Source: Patescibacteria group bacterium (GTDB taxonomy: Bacteria > Patescibacteriota > UBA1384 > JAGGWG01). From it: DNA of 30,807 nt. The notes beneath the pieces are model-generated. The model searched no databases and had not been told where the DNA came from. It saw only the letters and a program-made list of their open reading frames with translations. Position 1 is the stretch's first letter. Each line of letters opens with the position of its first letter. The position numbers and the translations under genes are program-made. The stretch is from the NCBI GenBank assembly GCA_028698375.1, contig JAQVDI010000002.1, positions 1-30,807 of the forward strand, in the 5' to 3' direction. Positions 6,731 to 14,356 of the stretch are shown here, in pieces.

Positions 6731-7870
6731 TTATAAGTTACTGCTGGATGAAGTTTCGAGTTTGTCCCAAGCAGTAATATTTTTAGGCAGACCCATGTAG
6801 CTAGCTATGGCAATCATTGCGGCATTGTCGGTGGCATATTTTAATTCAGGAATAAAAATTTTATTCTTTGGCATAATCACGGATAATTCAGTAATCAATT
6901 TTTCTCTTAAAAGTTGATTGGCAGCAACACCACCGCCCAGAATAAAGGTTTTGGGATGATATTTCGTCGTCGCGGAAAATGATTTTTTGACCAAAGAATC
7001 AACAATAGCAGTTTGTGCAGCAAAAGCGATTTGTGATTTTACCATGTTGGATAGTCTCATGGATTCCTCTGGGAGTGAGGATTTAACGGGGCGAATTTTT
7101 TTGTCCATTTTATAACTGCTGGCTGGCTGAGCTTCTTCGCTTTGCTCAGGATGACAATTTGAAGTTATCTTTTCCACAGTTTGACGGACTTGGGTTTTTA
7201 GACCAGAAAAAGAAAAATCAAAATCATTACTTTTAAGCATTGGCGTAGTAAATTTAAATGGTGAGTTTTTAATTTTAGCTGCAGCTTGGCTAATGGCTGG
7301 TCCTCCAGGGTAGCTCAAGTTTAATAACCGTGCTACTTTGTCAAATGCTTCACCGGCTGCATCGTCGCGAGTTCCCCCAATAATTTTAAATTTATTTTTT
7401 GCAGTTGCCAAAATTAAAGCAGTGTGACCTCCACTTACAATTAATCCCAAAGCGGGAAATTCTATTTTATTCAAGGGTAATTTGACAAAAGAAGAATAAA
7501 AATGTCCCATAATATGATCAACTGCTAAAATTGGTTTGTTGTATAAAAAGGAAAGCATTCGACTAAAATTATTTCCTACTAAAAGTGATCCTAAAAGTCC
7601 AGGACTTGAGGTGGTGGCAATATAATCAACATTTCCAAGTCCAATTTTCTGATCTACTTGAATTAAAAAATGGGGTAAAATTTCTGAATGAATGCGAGAG
7701 GCGATTTCTGGTACGATGCCAGCAGTTTTTGCGTGGATATCAACTTGTGACGATAGGACGCTAAACAGGATTTTTGGTTTATTTAGGTTTGGTTCTGTTC
7801 CGAGAGGGGCAAACTCCAAAACCGCGATTCCAGTTTCATCGCAACTTGTTTCAATGGCGAGAATTTTCAT
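6731..7870 (-). CDS. tsaD: tRNA threonylcarbamoyltransferase TsaD with insertion
   Basis: 379 residues against about 330-340 normally. TsaD (Gcp/YgjD) transfers threonylcarbamoyl to A37 of ANN-decoding tRNAs as part of the TsaB/D/E system. Seen motifs: MKILAIETSCDETG at the start, VPEIASRIH, the metal-binding region DHIMGHFYSS (about 118-127), LIVSGGHTALI, GEAFDKVARLL with GGP, FSFSGLKT, GGGVAANQLLR and ATDNAAMIA near the end. Two regions are longer than in the family: a short one at about residues 20-33 and a block of about 38 residues (237-274), which comes from an inserted DNA repeat (see that entry). All the core motifs are present, so the enzyme is probably active. Predicted leaderless. 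Confidence 0.95.
   Translation of the reverse strand: MKILAIETSCDETGIAVLEFAPLGTEPNLNKPKILFSVLSSQVDIHAKTAGIVPEIASRIHSEILPHFLIQVDQKIGLGNVDYIATTSSPGLLGSLLVGNNFSRMLSFLYNKPILAVDHIMGHFYSSFVKLPLNKIEFPALGLIVSGGHTALILATAKNKFKIIGGTRDDAAGEAFDKVARLLNLSYPGGPAISQAAAKIKNSPFKFTTPMLKSNDFDFSFSGLKTQVRQTVEKITSNCHPEQSEEAQPASSYKMDKKIRPVKSSLPEESMRLSNMVKSQIAFAAQTAIVDSLVKKSFSATTKYHPKTFILGGGVAANQLLREKLITELSVIMPKNKIFIPELKYATDNAAMIAIASYMGLPKNITAWDKLETSSSSNL
7049..7162 (-). repeat. Repeat-like insertion in frame within tsaD
   Basis: About 114 bases encoding residues 237-274 (SNCHPEQSEEAQ ... SLPEESMRLS). It falls between the FSGLKT helix and the helix that in other TsaD proteins follows after only a short loop. On the coding strand it starts with GTCATCCTGAGCAAAGCGAA, which resembles the GTCATCCTGAGCGAAGCGAA type of dispersed bacterial repeat known to me from many genomes. 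Its boundaries are approximate, and membership of a repeat family was not checked. Confidence 0.65.
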
Positions 7871-7876
7871 AAGTTG

Positions 7877-7905
7877 AGTTTATCTTATACCTTATGCTTT
7901 TTCAA
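7877..7905 (-). promoter_or_regulatory. tsaD promoter, predicted leaderless
   Basis: On the minus strand TTGAAA (7905-7900), a 17-base spacer, TAAACT (7882-7877), then 6 bases to the ATG at 7870. A TATAAG lies inside the spacer and is an alternative -10. Confidence 0.55.
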
Positions 7906-7921
7906 TTAGTTGTGCGTTTGT

Positions 7922-7956
7922 TCATTCTGGGATTGTTTGATAAGAGTCCGGGATGA
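7922..7956. repeat. Imperfect palindrome between tsaD and femX1
   Basis: TCATTCTGGG at the left end and CCGGGATGA at the right form imperfect inverted arms, with several mismatches, around GTTTGATAAGAG. It resembles decayed copies of the GTCATTCTGGGA class of dispersed repeats, similar in style to the block inside tsaD. It lies in the 157-base gap between the divergent tsaD and femX1 genes. Confidence 0.4.
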
Positions 7957-7991
7957 TGAGTTGAGATGAATAATAAAATGAGAGAGAAAAG

Positions 7992-8020
7992 TTGAATTAA
8001 ACCTAATTTTGGCTTAAGCT
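7992..8020 (+). promoter_or_regulatory. femX1-murE-polA promoter, predicted leaderless
   Basis: TTGAAT (7992-7997), a 17-base spacer, TAAGCT (8015-8020), then 7 bases (AAAGCCA) to the ATG at 8028. No Shine-Dalgarno sequence. Confidence 0.55.
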
Positions 8021-8027
8021 AAAGCCA

Positions 8028-9038
8028 ATGAAAGTAATTGAAATTGGTCCAGAATTAGAAGAGAGTTGGGATCAAATTGCCAATGATGAAAAGTATGGTT
8101 CTTTTATGCAGTCAATTGTTTGGGGGGAATTTAAAAAAAGTTTGGGCCAAAAAATTTGGAATTTAGCAGTGATTAATGACACAGAAAATAAAATACTCGC
8201 TATTTGTCAGGTGGTACGTGAAGAATTAATCGGTTTTGGTAATTTTTTATATGTCCCCTATGGGCCGATTTTTAAAACTAAAAAAATAGCTTCTTGTTTA
8301 CAGATATTGAAAATAAAATTGAAACAATTGGCACGAAAAGAACAATCGATCTTCATTCGGCTTGAACCAAAAATTGTTTTGTCTGATAAATCTTTAAAAT
8401 TTTTTAATACTTATCGACAGATTCAACATACTTTAAAAATGAATTTGGATTTAAGCGAAGAAGAATTGTTGGCTAGTTTTAAACAAAAGACTAGATATAA
8501 TTTACGATTAGCGCAAAAAAAGGGAATAGAAATTGTGCTTGGTGGCGAAAAAGATTTGTCGGAATTTATTCAAATTTTGAAAACAGTGGGTAGACGAGGT
8601 GCTTTTTTCCTCCCTGAAAACAAATATTTTTATACTATGATTTCTAGTTTGAGCAAAAGAAATATGGTTGATTTGATTTTGGCTAAATACCGTAAAAAAA
8701 TTATTGGTGGTTTTATTAATATTTATTTCAAAGATGAGGCGACTTATTTATTCGGTGCTTCTTTAGATCAATATCGTCACTTAATGGTTAATTATTGTCT
8801 GATGTGGGAAACTATCAAGCGAGCCAAAACACATGGTTGTAGGCGTTTAGATTTTCGCGGGGCTAGTCCAAATGAAGCAGATGCTACCCACCCTTGGTAT
8901 GGTTTTACTCGTTTTAAACGTGGTTTTGCTCCCAACTCCCCAGTCGAATCTTATCCGGGAAGTTATTTTATTGTTGCTAAAACTTTTAAATTTTATTTAT
9001 ACTATTTATGGAAGTTAATTAGGCGTCGTTCATTATGA
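8028..9038 (+). CDS. FemX/FemAB-like peptidyltransferase, copy 1
   Basis: 336 residues. The FemABX family uses aminoacyl-tRNA to add amino acids to the side chain of peptidoglycan precursors, building the interpeptide bridge. Two GNAT-like halves are recognisable: FMQSIVWGEFKKSLGQ, FLYVPYGP, and the central KQKTRYNLRLAQKKGIEI (about residues 145-170), then AKYRKKIIGGFINIYF, and the C-terminal DFRGASPNEADATHPWYGFTRFKRGF with YPGSY. The gene overlaps murE by ATGA, which ties it to cell-wall precursor synthesis. A paralogue sits at 14357-15388 with the same motifs in the same order. The amino acid added and the acceptor cannot be told from sequence. Confidence 0.9.
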   Translation: MKVIEIGPELEESWDQIANDEKYGSFMQSIVWGEFKKSLGQKIWNLAVINDTENKILAICQVVREELIGFGNFLYVPYGPIFKTKKIASCLQILKIKLKQLARKEQSIFIRLEPKIVLSDKSLKFFNTYRQIQHTLKMNLDLSEEELLASFKQKTRYNLRLAQKKGIEIVLGGEKDLSEFIQILKTVGRRGAFFLPENKYFYTMISSLSKRNMVDLILAKYRKKIIGGFINIYFKDEATYLFGASLDQYRHLMVNYCLMWETIKRAKTHGCRRLDFRGASPNEADATHPWYGFTRFKRGFAPNSPVESYPGSYFIVAKTFKFYLYYLWKLIRRRSL

Positions 9039-10291
9039 AAATTTTATCATCTGTGAAATTAGTTTATTGGAATCTAAAAGCTTATGCAGCTAATGTTCTT
9101 AATGGTTTTCCAGGACAAAAAATTAAAGCTGTTGGTGTTACTGGCACAAATGGAAAAACCACTACTTGTTATTTTGTTGACTCTATTTTGAATGCTGCTA
9201 GTTTTAAAACAGCTCGCATGACTACTGTTGATTATACTTTGGGTGGTGCCCCTCGTCCTAATCCGGTGCATCTAACTAGTTTTGGGCCATTTGATTTACA
9301 GAAATTTTTAAGGCAAGTTAAACAAAAAAAATTAGATTGGACAGTTTTGGAATTATCTTCTCATGGTCTAGCTCAAAATAGAGTTTTAGGTGTTAAACTG
9401 CAGGCAGCGATTATAACTTATATCAGTCGGGAGCATTTGGATTTTCATGGTAGCGTTGAAGAATATTTTCGTGCCAAAATGAAAATTATGAATTTGGTGG
9501 ATAAAAACGGTTTTGTGGTTTTAAATCGAGATGACAAAAATTTCGAAGTAATGAAAAAATATGCACACAATCAAGTTATTTCTTTTGGGATTTTGAGAGG
9601 TGATATTACAGCGCAGAATACTAAATATTTAGCACGTGGTTCTCAGTTTCTGCTTAAAACTCCCAAGGGAAGTTTGCGAGTTAATTTAAAAATGCCCGGT
9701 CGTTTTAATGTTTATAATGCTTTGGCTGCTGCGGCTGTGGGTTATGGGCTAGGGATTGAGTTGGAAAAAATTAGAGAAGGTTTAGAAAATATGAATTATG
9801 TCCCAGGCAGAATGGAGGAGATTAAATCTCCAAGACACAATTTTAGAGTTTTGGTTGATTATGTACACACACCTGATGCCTTGGCTTTAGTCTTGGAAGA
9901 ATTACGTCAATTGACAAAAAATAAGCTTATTATAGTTTTTGGTATGCCTGGTCTTCGCGATCCTTCTAATCGCCCCCTGATGGGCGCAACTGCAGATCGA
10001 AGTGCTGATATTGTGATTTTGACAGACGAAAATCCCAGAACAGAAGATCCATTAGATATTATTAATCAAATTGGTCAAGGTGTAAAACGAAAAATTATTA
10101 ATAAAAATTTTTTTAAAATTGTTGACAGAAAAGCAGCTATTCAAAAAGCTTTGTCTTTAGCCGAGCCCGGAGATTTAGTATTAGTTGCTGGTAAAGGACC
10201 GGAAAATTATATGGAGCTGAAAGATCAAACTATTGAGTGGGATGATCGTTTAGTGACTAAAAAATTACTTAAGGAAATCAAGCTTTCATGA
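9035..10291 (+). CDS. murE: MurE-like UDP-MurNAc-tripeptide ligase lacking N-terminal domain
   Basis: 418 residues. Mur ligases add amino acids to UDP-MurNAc with ATP; MurE adds the third residue. The ATP loop GVTGTNGKTT is at about 34-43, ELSSHGLAQNRV and ISREHLDFHGSVEEYF follow, then PGRFNVYNALAAAA, VDYVHTPDAL and the C-terminal DENPRTEDP with AGKGPENY. The NPR element matches the DNPR motif of meso-diaminopimelate-type MurE rather than the Lys type, although one residue is inserted. E. coli MurE has its ATP loop near residue 115, so the UDP-binding domain 1 is essentially missing here. It overlaps femX1 before it and polA after it by ATGA. It could be a related Mur ligase, but the substrate-motif region favours MurE. 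Confidence 0.88.
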   Translation: MKILSSVKLVYWNLKAYAANVLNGFPGQKIKAVGVTGTNGKTTTCYFVDSILNAASFKTARMTTVDYTLGGAPRPNPVHLTSFGPFDLQKFLRQVKQKKLDWTVLELSSHGLAQNRVLGVKLQAAIITYISREHLDFHGSVEEYFRAKMKIMNLVDKNGFVVLNRDDKNFEVMKKYAHNQVISFGILRGDITAQNTKYLARGSQFLLKTPKGSLRVNLKMPGRFNVYNALAAAAVGYGLGIELEKIREGLENMNYVPGRMEEIKSPRHNFRVLVDYVHTPDALALVLEELRQLTKNKLIIVFGMPGLRDPSNRPLMGATADRSADIVILTDENPRTEDPLDIINQIGQGVKRKIINKNFFKIVDRKAAIQKALSLAEPGDLVLVAGKGPENYMELKDQTIEWDDRLVTKKLLKEIKLS

Positions 10292-13008
10292 AAAAGAAGA
10301 AATTTCTTATTGTTGATGGTCACGCTCTTTTGCATCGGGCATATCATGCTTTGCCGTCATTAACCACTCAAGATGGCAAAATGGTTAACGCGGTTTATGG
10401 TTTTTTTCTTATTTTTTTAAACGCCTTGCGTGAATTTAAGCCTGATTATATTGGGGTTTGTTTTGATCGACCAGAACCAACTTTTCGCCATAAAAAATTT
10501 AATAATTATAAAGCACATCGTCCTAAAACGCCTAGCGAGATAAAAGATCAATTGCCGATTGTTAAAGAAGGTTTAGAAAAATTTAATATTCCAGTTATGG
10601 AAAAAGCTGGATATGAAGCTGATGATTTAATTGCCTCAATTGCCCGTGAGCTAAAAAGCAAACATCCTAACGTAGAGGTTCTGATTGCTACCGGAGATTT
10701 AGACACTTTGCAATTAATTGATTCTCAAGTAAAAGTGATCACCTTGCGTAAAGGTTTGACTGATACGGCAATTTACGATGAAATGGCAGTACGGGAAAGA
10801 TTTGGTTTCTCTCCTAGTTTTGTGGTTGATTTCAAAGGCTTGAGAGGTGATCCTAGCGACAACATCCCCGGCGTTAGTGGTATTGGGGAAAAAACAGCGC
10901 AAGATTTAATTATTAGGTATGGTCATGTTGAAGATATTTATAAAAGATTAGAAAAAGGAGGCTTGAAGGCTAGCGATCGCGTGCTTAAATTATTGACCGA
11001 ACAAAAAGAACAGGCTTTTTTGAGTAAAGATTTAGCTCAATCCTTTGATACTCTGGAAATTGATTATGCTTTGGGTGATTTTGTTCTTCGTGGTTTTGAT
11101 TATAACTCGGCAGTTGATTGGTTCAAAAAAATGGAATTTAGATCATTGTTGAATAAAATTCCTCAATTTAAGGAGCAGGCTGGTTTATTTGAAGTTGAAA
11201 CAAAAGAAAAACCGAAAAAGGAATTTTCTTACACAATAATTAATAAAAAAAATTTTAATGCTTTTCTTTCTAAAATAAAGAAACAAAAAGAGTTTGTTTT
11301 TGACACAGAAACCACTAATTTGAATGGTGAACTCGTTGGTTTGTCTTTTTGTTTTGGTCTTAACCAGGTTTACTATTTACCCCTTAGCAATCATCTTGAT
11401 TTTAAACTTTGGGACGATCCGAAAAATATTTTAAAACAATTAAGTGGTGTTTTTTCCAATTTAAAAATTAATAAAATTGGTCATAATTTGAAATATGATT
11501 ATAAAATTTTGAAAAGATTTGGAATTGAGGTGAGCCCACTTTATTTTGACACAATGATTGCTTCATGGCTGATTAGTCCAGAAGAAAGAAACCACAGTTT
11601 AGATCGTTTGTCTTTTGTGCTCTTATCGCACGAAAAAATAGATAAGAGTCAAATTTTCGGCAAAACAAAACTTTTTGATTTACGGCGTGTTAAAATGACA
11701 ACAGTGGCAGAATATTCTAGCGAGGATGCTTGGTCAACTTATCGTTTATATCAAGAATTAGATAAAAAATTAAAAGAATTAAAACTTTGGGAATTGGCGC
11801 AAAAAATTGAAATGCCATTAACCGCAGTTTTGGCGCAAATGGAAGAAGCTGGGATCAAGATTAATAAAAAACTTTTTGCAAAATACAACCAAGAGGTAGG
11901 AGATGAGCTTAAAGAACTTGAGAAAAGGGCTTATAAAATAATTGGTACTAAATTTAATTTAAATTCTCCAATGCAATTGCGTCAAATTCTGTTTACTACT
12001 TTGAATATTGATTCAACCCGCATTAAAAAAACAAAGACTGGTTTGTCAACAGCCGCCAGCGAACTCGAAAAAATGCGCGGGGCACATCAGATAGTTGATT
12101 TAATTTTGCGCCATCGCGAACTTTCTAAATTAAAGAATACTTATTTGGACGCTATCCCAAAATTAGTTGATAAAAATGATTTAGTGCATACTAATTTTAA
12201 TCAAACAGCTACTGCTACTGGTCGTTTAAGTTCATCTGATCCCAATTTACAGAACATCCCCACACGTACAAGTTTGGGCAATAAAATTCGTTATGGTTTT
12301 ATTGCAGATAAAGGCTGTAAGCTAATAGTTGCTGATTACTCACAGATTGAATTACGTGTTGTGGCGCATTTAGCGCAAGAAGAAAATATGATTAAAGAAT
12401 TTAAAGCTGGTCGTGACATCCATACGGCTACAGCAGCTTTAGTTTATAAGGTGTCGTTGGGTCAAGTTTCTAAGACAATGCGCCGAACAGCCAAAACTGT
12501 TAATTTTGGAGTAGTTTATGGTATTAGCCCTTATGGTTTAGCCAAATCATTGGGTGTGACTCAAGCTTATGCTAGGCGTTTTATTGAAAAATATTTTCAG
12601 CTTTTTCCTAGGCTAAAAGATTACACTAAAAAAACAATAGAGCAAGCACAAAAATTAAATTATGTGGAAACATTGTTCGGCCGCCGCCGCTATCTTAAAG
12701 ATATTGGTTCCCAACTGTCAGATTTGCGTTCGGCAGCAGAGCGAGCAGCTGTAAATATGCCTGTTCAAGGCACAGCTGCGGATATTGTTAAGCTGGGGAT
12801 GTTAAAAATTAATCATGATGCCAAGATTAAATTTCCAAATTTAAAAATGCTTTTGCAGGTGCATGATGAACTAATTTTTGAAATCGCAGCAAACGAAGCA
12901 CAAAAAGCTAGTCAATGGGTTAAGCAAGAATTAGAGGAAATTGTAAAATTAGATGTACCCATGGTGGCTGATGTCAAAATTGTTAATTCGTGGGGAGAAG
13001 CAAAATAA
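10288..13008 (+). CDS. polA: DNA polymerase I
   Basis: 906 residues, close to the 928 of E. coli. The 5' nuclease domain (1 to about 290) has DGHALLHRAYHAL, KAHRPKTP, YEADDLIA and RGDPSDNIPGVSGIG. The 3'-5' proofreading domain keeps its metal residues: DTETT (about 344), HNLKYDYK and YSSEDAWSTY. The polymerase has RLSSSDPNLQNIP, motif A DYSQIELRV (about 684), motif B RRTAKTVNFGVVYGIS (about 732) and motif C LQVHDELIFE (about 857). All three activities therefore look intact. It fills gaps and removes RNA primers during replication and repair. It starts in an ATGA overlap with murE, and holA follows after 4 bases. Confidence 0.97.
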   Translation: MKKKKFLIVDGHALLHRAYHALPSLTTQDGKMVNAVYGFFLIFLNALREFKPDYIGVCFDRPEPTFRHKKFNNYKAHRPKTPSEIKDQLPIVKEGLEKFNIPVMEKAGYEADDLIASIARELKSKHPNVEVLIATGDLDTLQLIDSQVKVITLRKGLTDTAIYDEMAVRERFGFSPSFVVDFKGLRGDPSDNIPGVSGIGEKTAQDLIIRYGHVEDIYKRLEKGGLKASDRVLKLLTEQKEQAFLSKDLAQSFDTLEIDYALGDFVLRGFDYNSAVDWFKKMEFRSLLNKIPQFKEQAGLFEVETKEKPKKEFSYTIINKKNFNAFLSKIKKQKEFVFDTETTNLNGELVGLSFCFGLNQVYYLPLSNHLDFKLWDDPKNILKQLSGVFSNLKINKIGHNLKYDYKILKRFGIEVSPLYFDTMIASWLISPEERNHSLDRLSFVLLSHEKIDKSQIFGKTKLFDLRRVKMTTVAEYSSEDAWSTYRLYQELDKKLKELKLWELAQKIEMPLTAVLAQMEEAGIKINKKLFAKYNQEVGDELKELEKRAYKIIGTKFNLNSPMQLRQILFTTLNIDSTRIKKTKTGLSTAASELEKMRGAHQIVDLILRHRELSKLKNTYLDAIPKLVDKNDLVHTNFNQTATATGRLSSSDPNLQNIPTRTSLGNKIRYGFIADKGCKLIVADYSQIELRVVAHLAQEENMIKEFKAGRDIHTATAALVYKVSLGQVSKTMRRTAKTVNFGVVYGISPYGLAKSLGVTQAYARRFIEKYFQLFPRLKDYTKKTIEQAQKLNYVETLFGRRRYLKDIGSQLSDLRSAAERAAVNMPVQGTAADIVKLGMLKINHDAKIKFPNLKMLLQVHDELIFEIAANEAQKASQWVKQELEEIVKLDVPMVADVKIVNSWGEAK

Positions 13009-13012
13009 ATTT

Positions 13013-13915
13013 ATGATTACGATTATTCAAAGCAAAAATGAGTCAATGGCAAAACTTTTTTTTGAATTAAATGTTGCGGGCGAAGTGGATTTTATTAGAG
13101 AAGGTCAAGATTTTTCTAAAATTTTGGTTAATCAAAATCCACTATTTGCCGCTAAAAAGAAAAAAATTTTTTGTTTTTTGAATATGTTGGACAAAAAATT
13201 TGCTAAAGAATTAACTGCACTAGAAAAGAGTGCCTTGGAAAATAAATTATTTTTTTTGCAATTTGGTAAAGCGAAGATATTTTTGCCTCAATGGGCTAAA
13301 AAACAAATTAAAATTTATGATTTGGATAAATTATCTAGCAATTTTTCTTTTTGGCAAAAAATAGCTTCTAAAGTCGGAGTTGTTATTGATTATGATGAGT
13401 GGCAAAAAGCAAATTTGATTTTAGGGAGTCGTAATCATTTTATGTTTAGCATTTTGGGGCAAAAAAAACTTGCTCCAAAATATAGTTTAGATTTTTTTGT
13501 TATTAATTGGTCTGAGGGAAATATTTTTAAGCTTCTTGAGGCAATTGATCAAAAAAATAGCTTAGAAACTTTAAGAATTTTGCAATTATTTTGGCAGCGA
13601 GATGAGGACCCGGTTTTGGTTTGGAACATTATCGTCCGTCATTTTATCCAACTAAAACAAATAAAAGATGAGGTAAAAATTAGTATTCACCCTTATGCTG
13701 CCAGTCAGCTTAAAAAAGTGTTAGTTAATTATAAGCGCACAGAAATTGAGCAGATTTTAATTAATTTATTAAAGTTAGACGTTAAAGCAAAAACAGGGTA
13801 TTTAGAGGGTAAGCAAAAGGGACGAGAACTTATTTATTTTTTGCTTTTTTCACTTCTTTTTTCGCCGTCTCCGGTTTGGCAACCAGAATTTTGGCAGCCT
13901 GAGACTTTAATCTAG
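13013..13915 (+). CDS. holA: DNA polymerase III delta subunit-like protein
   Basis: 300 residues from ATG 13013; an earlier in-frame start lies inside polA. HolA is the clamp-loader delta subunit that opens the sliding clamp. The N-terminal region is weakly conserved, as is usual for the family. The C-terminal region is more typical: VWNIIVRHFIQLKQIKD, then HPYAASQLKKVLVNYKR and LLKLDVKAKTGYLEG..GRELIYFLL. After that the product runs on for about 20 residues (FSPSPVWQPEF) that do not look like the family, in DNA shared with the end of rpsT. Following polA it would form a replication pair. Moderately sure, because delta subunits diverge strongly. Confidence 0.75.
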   Translation: MITIIQSKNESMAKLFFELNVAGEVDFIREGQDFSKILVNQNPLFAAKKKKIFCFLNMLDKKFAKELTALEKSALENKLFFLQFGKAKIFLPQWAKKQIKIYDLDKLSSNFSFWQKIASKVGVVIDYDEWQKANLILGSRNHFMFSILGQKKLAPKYSLDFFVINWSEGNIFKLLEAIDQKNSLETLRILQLFWQRDEDPVLVWNIIVRHFIQLKQIKDEVKISIHPYAASQLKKVLVNYKRTEIEQILINLLKLDVKAKTGYLEGKQKGRELIYFLLFSLLFSPSPVWQPEFWQPETLI

Positions 13916-14132
13916 CTGCTTTGTTTTTGTGCATAATATGTACTTTTGCTGCCTTGTCAATGGCTTTGTAATAAGCACTAACAGCTTTTTTTAAATCACT
14001 TTTTATTTGGCCACTAGTAATTTGTCTAATTTTCTTTTTGGTGTCTTTTATATTTTTTTTGTAAATTAAATTTAAGCTGCGATTGCGCTTTGAAGTTCTA
14101 AGAGCTTTTTTGGCTGATGTGGTTTGGGGCAT
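13830..14132 (-). CDS. rpsT: 30S ribosomal protein S20
   Basis: 100 residues. It starts MPQTTSAKKALRTSKRNRSLN, with the usual helical, very basic composition (KKNIKDTKKKIRQ, KAVSAYYKAIDKAAKVHIMHKNKAARLKS). S20 binds the 5' domain of 16S rRNA. The family normally ends soon after the KNKAARKKS element; here about 20 more residues rich in Ala, Lys and Val follow, encoded where the gene overlaps the end of convergent holA by 86 bases. It is the only minus-strand gene between two plus-strand blocks. No clear promoter was seen in the AT-rich region before it. Confidence 0.95.
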   Translation of the reverse strand: MPQTTSAKKALRTSKRNRSLNLIYKKNIKDTKKKIRQITSGQIKSDLKKAVSAYYKAIDKAAKVHIMHKNKAARLKSQAAKILVAKPETAKKEVKKAKNK

Positions 14133-14300
14133 AGCAGAGAATTATTTAATGATGAATTATGAATAACGAATAAATTTTGAATTTTCGAATGTTTTGAATA
14201 TTAATTATTTGATAATTTATTTAAAATTTGGAATTCGTAATTCTTGGATTCACTTTTAATACTATAAACATAAGATTAAAAAAAATCAAGAGATAGGCAA
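14133..14300. other. AT-rich low-complexity intergenic segment
   Basis: Divergent gap between rpsT and femX2. It holds many near-repeats of GAATTATGAATAACGAAT, TTTTGAATTTTCGAATG and GGAATTCGTAATTC type, with small inverted repeats (GAATTCGTAATTC). No gene, RNA or strong promoter is seen apart from the femX2 promoter at its right side. Confidence 0.6.
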
Positions 14301-14301
14301 T

Positions 14302-14330
14302 TTGAAAATACTTTCACCTTTCGCTATCAT
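14302..14330 (+). promoter_or_regulatory. femX2 promoter
   Basis: TTGAAA (14302-14307), a 17-base spacer and TATCAT (14325-14330) would give a short leader of about 20 bases before ATG 14357. A TATAAT at 14348-14353 lies only 3 bases before the ATG and is less easily placed. Confidence 0.45.
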
Positions 14331-14356
14331 GAATTTAATAAGTTAAATATAATTTT

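Noticed and set aside
14133..14300. CRISPR-like array in the AT-rich gap
   Set aside because: The near-repeats are short, irregular and AT-only, without constant repeat and spacer lengths; no cas genes are present.
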